Positions 57,775 through 64,000 of a DNA stretch of 64,000 nt are shown in pieces. Position numbers and translations under genes: made by a program. The notes under the pieces are model-generated. The model saw nothing but the letters and a program-made list of their open reading frames with translations. It was not told the DNA's origin and made no database searches. Where the stretch lies: positions 28,692-92,691 of the forward strand of contig NZ_JACJHR010000033.1 in the NCBI RefSeq assembly GCF_014174495.1, read 5' to 3'. Each line of letters opens with the position of its first letter. Position 1 is the first letter of the stretch. The stretch comes from Amycolatopsis echigonensis (GTDB lineage Bacteria > Actinomycetota > Actinomycetes > Mycobacteriales > Pseudonocardiaceae).

Positions 57775-58187
57775 TGACGGACCTGGGCGTGGGACGGCCG
57801 ACGAAACGGCGGTCCGGGGCGGCGGCCGGAGGGTTGCCCGTCGCCGACCCGAGGCCGGTGTTCGACGGTACCGCGGTCCTGGGCGTGCGGTGCGCTGCTT
57901 GCCGGTACCCCTCGGCGCAGCACGAGATCCCGTGGTGCCCGGTGTGCCAGGGGGAAGTGACACCCGAGCGCTTCGCGCCGACGGGCGCCGTGTGGTCCGC
58001 CACCGTCGTCGCGATTCCAGTCGGTGTTCGCCGGGCCCCGTTCGGCCTGGCTTACCTCGATCTCGACGACGGGCCGCGGGTGCTCGTCCACCTCGCGGAG
58101 CTGGCCGCGGTGCCGCCGGGTACGCGAGCGCGGATCACCGGGACTGACGGCGGCGACCTGGTGGCCGCGCAGGAGGTGCGCTCGTGA
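57774..58187 (+). CDS. DUF35 zinc-ribbon/OB-fold protein (thiolase partner)
   Basis: A 137-residue protein with a rubredoxin-like zinc ribbon (CAACRYPSAQHEIPWCPVC: C-x2-C, then C-x2-C) and an OB fold (GAVWSATVVAIPVGVRRAPF, then LDLDDGPRVLVHLAEL). These small proteins bind acyl-CoA and form complexes with thiolase-like or MaoC-like enzymes, for example ChsH2 and Ltp2 partners in steroid breakdown. It overlaps the thiolase-like gene by four bases and is almost certainly its partner. Confidence 0.9.
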   Translation: MTDLGVGRPTKRRSGAAAGGLPVADPRPVFDGTAVLGVRCAACRYPSAQHEIPWCPVCQGEVTPERFAPTGAVWSATVVAIPVGVRRAPFGLAYLDLDDGPRVLVHLAELAAVPPGTRARITGTDGGDLVAAQEVRS

Positions 58188-59320
58188 ACCAGCCGATGCT
58201 GTGGGGCGTGGGCACTTCGGACTACGGCCGGTTCCCCGACCGGCGGGTGGAAAGCCTGGCCTGGGACGCGATCGCCGAGGCGGTACGGGACGCGGAGGTC
58301 AGGCCGGGCCAGATCGAGGCGATCGTGGTCGGCTCCGTATTCGGCCCGCCCGGCGTCGCCACGCGTGTGCAGCGCGGAATCGGGCTGCCTGGAATTCCGA
58401 TGTGGACCGTCGAGAACGCGTGTGCCAGCGGGACAAGCGCGTACCACGAAGCCGTCGAAGCGGTCCGGGCCGGGCGGTTCGGGTGCGTGCTCGTCCTCGG
58501 GGTGGACCAGATGTCCACGCTGTTCTCCGGTGCGATCGTGCCCGAGGCGAGCGACCCGGAGGGCGCGGCATCGCTGCCGTTGCCCGGGCTCTATGCCCTG
58601 CAGGCGCAGCGTTACGTCGCGGAGTTCGGTGTGACGCCGGAGCAGCTGGCGGCGATCGCGGTGAAGAACAAGGCCAACGGGATGGACAATCCGCGCGCGC
58701 AGCTGCGGTCCTCGGCGCCGACCGTCGCCGAGGTGCTGGAATCGCGGATGATCGCCGAACCTCTGACGTTCCTGCAGTGCTGCCCGACCTCTGACGGCGC
58801 CGGGGCGGCGATTGTCGGCGGTGCGCGCGGGAACCCCCGCGACCTGCGGGTCGAGGCGAGTGCGATGGTCTCGGGCGCGCTGTGGGACCACCGGAGCCCC
58901 GACGTATGGGGGTTCGCCAGCGTGGCGCGGGCCGCGGAACAGGCGTTCGCGCAAGCGGGCCGCTCGCCGGAGGAAGTCGATGTGCTCGAAGTGCACGACG
59001 CGTTCACCATCGGCGAGATCGTCACGCTGGAGGCGCTCGGCCTCGCACCGCGGGGAAAGGGCGCGGAACTCGCGCCGTCCGGCCACACGGCGCGGAACGG
59101 AGCGCAGCCGGTCAACCCGAGCGGCGGCCTGCTCTCGCGCGGCCACCCGCTCGGTGCGACCGGAATGGCGCAACTGGCCGAGATCGCGTGGCAGTTGCGC
59201 GGGGACGCCGGTGACCGGCAGGTGGCCCGGCACCGAGTGGGGCTGGTCGAGACGATGGGCGGGGGAGCCGCGGGCATGGACGGGAACGCTTGTGTCGTAA
59301 CGATTCTTTCGGCGGAGTGA
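58184..59320 (+). CDS. Thiolase-family lipid-transfer-type enzyme (acyl-CoA thiolase or aldolase)
   Basis: A 378-residue protein of the SCP2-thiolase/Ltp group. It has the nucleophile region VENACASGTSAYHEAVEAV (Cys), VLEVHDAFTIGEIVTLEALG, VNPSGGLLSRGHPLGATGMA (active-site His) and VETMGGGAAGMDGNA, where classical thiolases have a second cysteine (CGGG) but this has MGGG. Loss of that base is common in Ltp2-like enzymes that do retro-aldol cleavage with a DUF35 partner. It would cleave the CoA-activated chain after carboxylation or oxidation. A GTG start follows GGAGG. Confidence 0.88.
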   Translation: MNQPMLWGVGTSDYGRFPDRRVESLAWDAIAEAVRDAEVRPGQIEAIVVGSVFGPPGVATRVQRGIGLPGIPMWTVENACASGTSAYHEAVEAVRAGRFGCVLVLGVDQMSTLFSGAIVPEASDPEGAASLPLPGLYALQAQRYVAEFGVTPEQLAAIAVKNKANGMDNPRAQLRSSAPTVAEVLESRMIAEPLTFLQCCPTSDGAGAAIVGGARGNPRDLRVEASAMVSGALWDHRSPDVWGFASVARAAEQAFAQAGRSPEEVDVLEVHDAFTIGEIVTLEALGLAPRGKGAELAPSGHTARNGAQPVNPSGGLLSRGHPLGATGMAQLAEIAWQLRGDAGDRQVARHRVGLVETMGGGAAGMDGNACVVTILSAE

Positions 59321-59442
59321 CGGAGGCGGCGGCGGGCGGCGCGCTCGACCGGATCCGGGCGGCCCGGAAACAGGAACCGGGGCAGGAGCTGGTTCGGTCC
59401 GAGCAGGAATCGTCCGGGCCTGCTCTTCGCTCAGGCCATTGA
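59317..59442 (+). pseudogene. Short frame after the thiolase gene, possible gene remnant
   Basis: A 41-codon frame begins with a GTG overlapping the thiolase stop (GTGA), the way genuine downstream genes in this operon begin. Its first half has strong G/C third positions (EAAAGGALDRIRAARK) and then loses this character before a stop. It looks like the start of a gene whose remainder was lost. Confidence 0.3.
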
Positions 59443-59989
59443 ACCGGAGGCTGTCGGGGCCTGCCCGCTCGTGCGAGCGAAGGCGGTGCGCACGAGTTGC
59501 GTATTGGTAGGGAACAACAGTACGGCACCTGCGTGGACTAGCGCCTGGACTCGGCCGCCGTCGCACGCTCGGCCTGGAAGCCCGCGCTCGGCGATCACGC
59601 GCGTCATCTGGCACCGGTCGCGCGACGGGAAGAATTCCGCGGTGCCGAAGGATGATTCTGGTTGACGCAACGTGCTTGCTGATCCTAGCCTCGCAGGCGA
59701 ACGCACAGCACGATCGCATGAGACGCGAGGCGCGAGCATCGATCTGATCCGGTCGGGCGATCGCTCTCGGGCGGCCCGCGAATCCGACGACACGCCGCTT
59801 GCCTGCCCGGCGCGCACCCCAAGTGGCATCTCGACTGCGAGCACCCCCGCTCGGCCATTCCAGGCTTTACGACCTCGCGCGCGGGCCGGAAGTGAGCGGG
59901 CGCGAATTTCCTGCGGGACACGGATGTGCCTGAGGGCCGCCGTCTTGCGGTGGCGTCGAGCGGCAGCAACGCAGCGTGTCCTAGCCCGG
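59443..59989. other. Non-coding gap of about 550 bases between two gene blocks
   Basis: No frame on either strand has convincing protein sequence. Base composition is lower in G+C than the neighbours in places (for example ATTGGTAGGGAACAACAGTA near 59503), consistent with decayed sequence. It lies between the plus-strand carboxylase/thiolase operon and the convergent minus-strand beta-oxidation-type genes. No hairpin of note. Confidence 0.45.
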
Positions 59990-60763
59990 CTAGTTCGAGG
60001 GAAATTCGGGCGTGCGCTTCTCCGCGAACGCAGCCACGCCTTCACGGCCGTCCGGGGAAGCCGCCCGTGCGCGGATCGACAGAGTTTCCCGGCGCAGCAG
60101 CGTTTCGGCCGCTGGAGCAGCCGCCTCCCGGAGCAGTCGCTTGGTTGCGACCTGTGCCGCCCTCGAGCCCGCAGCGAGTTGTCGGACGACCTGTTCCGCC
60201 GCCGCCGCGAGTTCGTCGTCCGGGTGGACCTGGGCGACCAGCCCGAAGGCGTGGGCTTGCTCCGCGGTCAGCACCGGATTCAGGAGTGCGAGGTGCAGCG
60301 CGCGGTGGAGCCCGAGCGAAGCTGTGAGCAGCGAGGTCCCGCCGTCGGGAGTGAAGCCGAGTTTGGTGTAGGCCAGGGTGAATCGGGCTGACGCTCCGGC
60401 GAGGACCAGGTCGGCGGCCGCCGCGAGTGCCAGGCCGGCGCCGGCGGCGGCGCCGTGCACGACCGAGACGACCACGGCGTCCATCCGGTGCAGTTCGCTG
60501 ATCGTGCGATGCAGGGCTTCCGCCAGGTCGTCAATGGCCTGTTCGACGTCGTCGGCGCTCGCGAATGCGGACACGTCGCCGCCGACGCTGAAGGCGCGAC
60601 CTTCCGCGGCGAGGACGACGACCCGGGCGTCGTCGTGCCGGGCTTGCCGGACCGCGGTGGCCAGTTCGTCCACAATGGCCTGGCTGAGCGGGTTGCCCCG
60701 GCTGCTGTCGGTCAAGCGGATCCAGGCGGCGCCGTCGCGGCAGGTGTACGACACGAGGCTCAT
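59990..60763 (-). CDS. Enoyl-CoA hydratase/isomerase family protein
   Basis: A 257-residue crotonase-fold protein: AWIRLTDSSRGNPLSQAIVDEL, VVVLAAEGRAFSVGGDVSAF (oxyanion loop), VVHGAAAGAGLALAAAADLV (second oxyanion loop) and FTLAYTKLGFTPDGGTSLLT. The position of the usual catalytic Glu (NPE-type after GLTP) is replaced here by TPDGG, so it may be an isomerase or another crotonase activity rather than a standard hydratase. It overlaps the SDR gene by four bases and is the last gene of the minus-strand operon. Confidence 0.9.
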   Translation of the reverse strand: MSLVSYTCRDGAAWIRLTDSSRGNPLSQAIVDELATAVRQARHDDARVVVLAAEGRAFSVGGDVSAFASADDVEQAIDDLAEALHRTISELHRMDAVVVSVVHGAAAGAGLALAAAADLVLAGASARFTLAYTKLGFTPDGGTSLLTASLGLHRALHLALLNPVLTAEQAHAFGLVAQVHPDDELAAAAEQVVRQLAAGSRAAQVATKRLLREAAAPAAETLLRRETLSIRARAASPDGREGVAAFAEKRTPEFPSN

Positions 60764-61605
60764 TGGCCGTCTCCGATCGGGTCGAGGAAGAGGTCGGCGT
60801 CGAGTGGCTGGCCGCTTTCGCCGGCGCGGTAGCGAGCGAGGTCGGTGACGCCTTCTTCGCGGAGGACGTCCTCGTCGATGAAGAAGTTTCCGGTGCAATC
60901 GGTGCTGTCTCGGACGAGGATCGCGTGCGCGGCGTCGGCGACGATCTCAGGGGTGCGGGCTCGGGAAACGCCGTGCTCTCCGCCGAGCAGGTTCGCTACT
61001 GCGGCGGTGGCGATCGTGGTGCGCGGCCAGAGCGAGTTGGCGGCGATGCGTTGCTCGCGCAGCTCCTCGGCGAGTCCGAGGGTCACCAGGCTCATCCCGT
61101 ACTTGGCCATCGTGTAGGCCAGGTAGCTGCCTGCCCATTGCGGACGAAGGTCCAGCGGCGGGGAAAGGGTGAGGATGTGCGCGCGGTCGCTCTTGGCCAG
61201 ATGTGGGATGGCGAGCTTGCTGAGCAGAAACGTCCCGCGGGCGTTGATGCTCTGCATGAGATCGTAGCTCTTCATCGTGATGTCCGCGGTGCTGCGCAGG
61301 TCCAGCGCGCTGGCGTTGTTGACGACGATGTCGATGCCGCCGAAGCGATCCACCGCGGTCCGGACGGCGCGCTCGGCGTCCTCGTCCCGCCGTACGTCCC
61401 CGACCACTGCCACCGCCTGCCCGCCGGCGTGTTCGATGTCGGCGACCGCGGTGTGCACGGTGCCGGGGAGGCGAGGGTGCGGCTGGTCGGTTTTGGCGAG
61501 GATCACGACGTTGGCCCCGTCGCGCGCGGCGCGCACCGCGATCGCGAGGCCGATTCCGCGGCTCCCGCCGGACATGAGCAGGGTGCGGCCCTGGAGGGTG
61601 GTCAT
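60760..61605 (-). CDS. SDR-family oxidoreductase (HSDL2-like)
   Basis: A 281-residue classical SDR: LLMSGGSRGIGLAIAVRAA (cofactor loop), VVILAKTDQPHPRLPGTVHT (an insert typical of HSDL2-like proteins), NNASALDL, ILTLSPPLDLRPQWAGSYLA, YTMAKYGMSLVTLG (Y-x3-K), and a C-terminal LDPIGDG. HSDL2-type proteins are linked to fatty-acyl or sterol metabolism but have no firm substrate. It would act on a 3-hydroxyacyl or alcohol intermediate. Confidence 0.88.
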   Translation of the reverse strand: MTTLQGRTLLMSGGSRGIGLAIAVRAARDGANVVILAKTDQPHPRLPGTVHTAVADIEHAGGQAVAVVGDVRRDEDAERAVRTAVDRFGGIDIVVNNASALDLRSTADITMKSYDLMQSINARGTFLLSKLAIPHLAKSDRAHILTLSPPLDLRPQWAGSYLAYTMAKYGMSLVTLGLAEELREQRIAANSLWPRTTIATAAVANLLGGEHGVSRARTPEIVADAAHAILVRDSTDCTGNFFIDEDVLREEGVTDLARYRAGESGQPLDADLFLDPIGDGQ

Positions 61606-61628
61606 GGTGGTCGTCCTCCGACGAGGGG

Positions 61629-63176
61629 TCAGCGGGCAGCGGCCCGGTAGCGGTCCCGGAGCGGGCCCTTGACGAGTTTTCCGGTGGGGGTGCGGGGCAG
61701 GCTGTCGACGAAGTCGACGGTCCGCGGGGTTTTGAACGCGGCGAGCCGGGAACGGACGTGTGCGATGAGTTCCGCCTCGAGCTCCGGGCTCCCGGCCTTT
61801 CCTTCTGCGAGCTGGACGACCGCCTTCACTTGCTCGCCCATCTCCGGGTCGGGCACGCCGACGACAGCGACGTCCGCGACTGCCGGGTGCATGGTGAGGG
61901 CGTCCTCGATCTCCTGCGGGTAGATGTTGACCCCGCCGGAGATGATCATGAACGCCTTGCGGTCGGTGAGATGGAGGAAGCCCGCGTCGTCGACGTAGCC
62001 GAGATCGCCGACAGTGGTCCAGTTCGCGTGCTGGGGGTGCTGGGCGGTGCGGGTTTTCTCCGGATCGTTGTGGTATTCGAAGGGGCATTCGTCGCGTTCG
62101 AAGTACACCGTTCCGACGGTTCCCGTCGGGACTTCGTGACCTTCCTCGTCGCAGATGCGGAGGATGCCGAGGATCGGCCGGCCAACCGACCCGGGGTGGG
62201 CGGCCCATTCGTCCGGACTGATCCAGGTCATTCCGGCGACTTCGGTCGACGAGTAGTACTCGTGCAGGATCGGGCCCCACCACTCGAGCATCTGCTGCTT
62301 GGCCTCCGGCGGGCAGGGCGCGGCGGCGTGCACGGCGATCTTCATGCTCGAGAGGTCGTAACGACGACAGACCTCGAACGGGAGCTTGAGCAACCGCACG
62401 AACATCGTCGGCACCCATTGGCTGTGGGTCACGCGATATTTTTCGATCGCGGCCAGCGCCGCTTGCGCGTCGAACTTCTCCATCACGACGACGGTGCCGC
62501 CGAGTGCTTGCACAGTGGCGCACAGCCGCAGCGGCGCGGCATGGTACAGCGGCGCGGGGGACAGGAACACCGTTTCGGCGTCCAGCCCGATCCGGTCGCC
62601 GAACACCGCGACCATGCTGTCGCCCGGTTCGCCGACCTGCCGATCGGGCAGCGGAGGCCGGATTCCCTTCGGCCGGCCGGTCGTGCCCGACGAGTAGAGC
62701 ATGTCGCCGCCGCGCGGCTGGTCGGCGAGCGGCGTGCCGGGCGCCGACGCGATTTCGGCGGCGTAGTCGAGCCAGCCGTCCTCGCCGTTCGGCGGACTGC
62801 CGAACGCCACCGCGTAGCGGACCGTGTCGCGGGCGACGAGCCCGGTCGCGGCGTCGGCCGTGCCCGGCCCGAGGAAAAGGGCCTGGGCGCCACTGTCTTC
62901 CAGGATGTAGCGAAGTTCGTCAGGACTGGCGAATTTGTTGATCGCCGTGACGTACAGCCCGGAACGCTGGGCGGCCCAGTACACTTCGAAGACGCGCGGA
63001 TCGTTTCCGGACAACAGCGCGATTACGTCTCCGCGTCGAAAGCCCTCGGCCCGCAGCCGGTGTGCGAGCCGGCGAGAATTCCGTTCCAGCTCGCCGAAAG
63101 TGAGCCGTTCCCCGCTGCCGGCCATGATGACAGCTGCTCTGTCCGGATCGGTTTCCGCGTAAGTTCCGGGATACAT
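61629..63176 (-). CDS. AMP-forming acyl-CoA synthetase (FadD-like)
   Basis: A 515-residue ANL ligase: MLYSSGTTGRPKGIRPPLPD (phosphate loop with a longer insert), LHEYYSSTEVAGMTWIS, NWTTVGDLGYVDDAGFLHLT, DRKAFMIISGGVNIYPQEIE and TPTGKLVKGPLRDRY with the catalytic lysine. It resembles FadD3/FadD19-type ligases for CoA activation of ring or side-chain acids in steroid-like catabolism. It is the third ligase of the cluster, on the minus-strand operon. AGGAGT precedes the ATG. Confidence 0.92.
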   Translation of the reverse strand: MYPGTYAETDPDRAAVIMAGSGERLTFGELERNSRRLAHRLRAEGFRRGDVIALLSGNDPRVFEVYWAAQRSGLYVTAINKFASPDELRYILEDSGAQALFLGPGTADAATGLVARDTVRYAVAFGSPPNGEDGWLDYAAEIASAPGTPLADQPRGGDMLYSSGTTGRPKGIRPPLPDRQVGEPGDSMVAVFGDRIGLDAETVFLSPAPLYHAAPLRLCATVQALGGTVVVMEKFDAQAALAAIEKYRVTHSQWVPTMFVRLLKLPFEVCRRYDLSSMKIAVHAAAPCPPEAKQQMLEWWGPILHEYYSSTEVAGMTWISPDEWAAHPGSVGRPILGILRICDEEGHEVPTGTVGTVYFERDECPFEYHNDPEKTRTAQHPQHANWTTVGDLGYVDDAGFLHLTDRKAFMIISGGVNIYPQEIEDALTMHPAVADVAVVGVPDPEMGEQVKAVVQLAEGKAGSPELEAELIAHVRSRLAAFKTPRTVDFVDSLPRTPTGKLVKGPLRDRYRAAAR

Positions 63177-63231
63177 CGGTACTCCTGTGGATTCTTCCTT
63201 GAATTGCCGGGAGCGGGCGGTGCCGGAGGGA

Positions 63232-63996
63232 TCAGCGCGGGGCCATCCGGATCGCGCCGTCGAGCCGGATGACCTCGCCGTTCAGCATCGGGTTGGCGAC
63301 GATGTGCCGGACCAGCGAAGCGTATTCCCGGGGATCGCCCAGCCGGCTGGGATGCGGCACCTGGGCGCCGAGCGAGACCCGTGCTTCCTCGGGAAGGGTG
63401 GCCATCAGCGGGGTGTCGAAAAGGCCGGGTGCGACGGTGACGACCCGGATCCGGTGCTGCGCCAGGTCCCGGGCGACCGGCAGGGTCATCCCCGCGATCC
63501 CGCCCTTGCTGGACGAGTAGGCGGCTTGCCCGACCTGGCCGTCGAATGCCGCGACGCTCGCGGTGTTGACGACGACTCCGCGTTCCTCGCCTTCCGGGTC
63601 CGCGTGCAGCATGCGTTCCGCGCCGAGCCGCAGGACGTTGAACGAGCCGACCAAGTTGACGTCGACGATCTTCCGGTAAGCGGCCAGCGGCGCGGCCTTG
63701 CCCTCTTTGGTCAGCACCCGCGCCGGGGTGCCGATGCCAGCGCAGTTCACGACCACGCGGACGGGGCCGAGAGCTTCCGCGGCGTCGAACGCGGCCGACA
63801 CCGCGACCTCGTCGGTGACGTCGGCCGCGGCGAACACCGCCGATCCGCCGAACGCGGCGGCGACCTGTTCGCCGTCGCTGGTCGGCAAGTCCAGCAGCAC
63901 GACCTGTGCGCCTGCGTCAGCCAGTTCGCGGGCGGTGGCGAGGCCGAGCCCGCTCGCGCCGCCGGTGACGACAGCGGATGCGCCAGTGATGTCCAT
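63232..63996 (-). CDS. SDR: 3-hydroxyacyl-CoA dehydrogenase type II-like
   Basis: A 254-residue SDR of the HSD17B10 (type II 3-hydroxyacyl-CoA dehydrogenase) type: AVVTGGASGLGLATARELAD, VVLLDLPTSDGEQVAAAFG (Asp for NAD), NCAGIGTPARVLTKEGKAAP, VVNTASVAAFDGQVGQAAYS, the Ser-Tyr-Lys triad with YSSSKGG, and VTVAPGLFDTPLMATLPEEA. It oxidises a 3-hydroxyacyl-CoA to the 3-keto form, giving the thiolase its substrate. It is the first gene of the minus-strand operon within the window. Confidence 0.92.
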   Translation of the reverse strand: MDITGASAVVTGGASGLGLATARELADAGAQVVLLDLPTSDGEQVAAAFGGSAVFAAADVTDEVAVSAAFDAAEALGPVRVVVNCAGIGTPARVLTKEGKAAPLAAYRKIVDVNLVGSFNVLRLGAERMLHADPEGEERGVVVNTASVAAFDGQVGQAAYSSSKGGIAGMTLPVARDLAQHRIRVVTVAPGLFDTPLMATLPEEARVSLGAQVPHPSRLGDPREYASLVRHIVANPMLNGEVIRLDGAIRMAPR

Positions 63997-64000
63997 GGAT

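Noticed and set aside
59431..60045. A 204-codon minus-strand frame after the enoyl-CoA hydratase gene
   Set aside because: It is Arg-rich with no domain, lacks a ribosome site and overlaps the real hydratase gene end in another frame.
1..64000. CRISPR arrays, insertion sequences, prophage or secondary-metabolite PKS/NRPS genes
   Set aside because: No regular direct repeats, transposase or integrase reading frames, phage structural genes or carrier-protein/condensation domains were seen. The IS21-like helix-turn-helix at 36780 is part of a regulator, not a transposase.

Overview
The window is high-GC DNA from an actinomycete, most likely a Pseudonocardiaceae member such as Amycolatopsis. This rests on the strong G/C third-position bias, frequent GTG starts, many ATGA stop/start overlaps, abundant LuxR- and TetR-type regulators and a mycofactocin-type dehydrogenase. 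The genus is inference. No rRNA, complete tRNA, CRISPR array, insertion sequence or prophage was seen.

Layout. (1) 1-7.4 kb: end of a two-component system, a cation/proton antiporter, small enzymes, a patch of gene debris (5.7-6.07 kb) and an acyl-ACP desaturase behind a palindromic operator. (2) 7.4-13 kb: a complete quinate/shikimate-to-protocatechuate module: importer, dehydroquinase, quinate/shikimate-type dehydrogenase, a QsuB-like dehydroshikimate dehydratase and a TetR regulator with two matching operator candidates. (3) 13-14.3 kb: a compact two-component system.

(4) 14.5-31.4 kb: an exopolysaccharide locus. Its first half carries a NodB-type deacetylase, two GT4 glycosyltransferases, an ATP-grasp enzyme, a flavoprotein, a priming glycosyl-phosphotransferase and an atypical LuxR regulator. 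Its second half is one tightly packed operon: an Agd3-like secreted deacetylase, a PelF-like glycosyltransferase, a polytopic membrane protein, two SDR sugar enzymes, a sugar nucleotidyltransferase, a spherulin-4/GH135-like protein and a GH114 endo-alpha-1,4-polygalactosaminidase. This combines the parts list of fungal galactosaminogalactan synthesis (Agd3, Sph3, Ega3, Uge3) with the bacterial Pel glycosyltransferase. It is my leading candidate for an undescribed system: a secreted, partly deacetylated galactosamine-rich polymer.

(5) 31.4-34.2 kb: a secreted protein of unknown function, then a transporter and a P450 that are both truncated at a junction with a short tRNA-3'-end-like sequence.

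(6) 34.2-64 kb: a large catabolic cluster for an unknown substrate. It has a mycofactocin-type SDR, flavin reductase, DHBP synthase, a class-D-like flavin monooxygenase, three AMP-forming ligases, a biotin carboxylase/BCCP/carboxyltransferase set, a thiolase-DUF35 pair, an enoyl-CoA hydratase and further SDRs. At its centre are a short PPDK-like kinase without the PEP barrel and three modules that pair a phosphohistidine swivelling domain with an unrecognised domain (shared GPY and GRE motifs). I infer a multi-subunit dikinase that phosphorylates a substrate, perhaps before carboxylation. Two LuxR-type regulators sit within the cluster. This is the second strong candidate for new biology.
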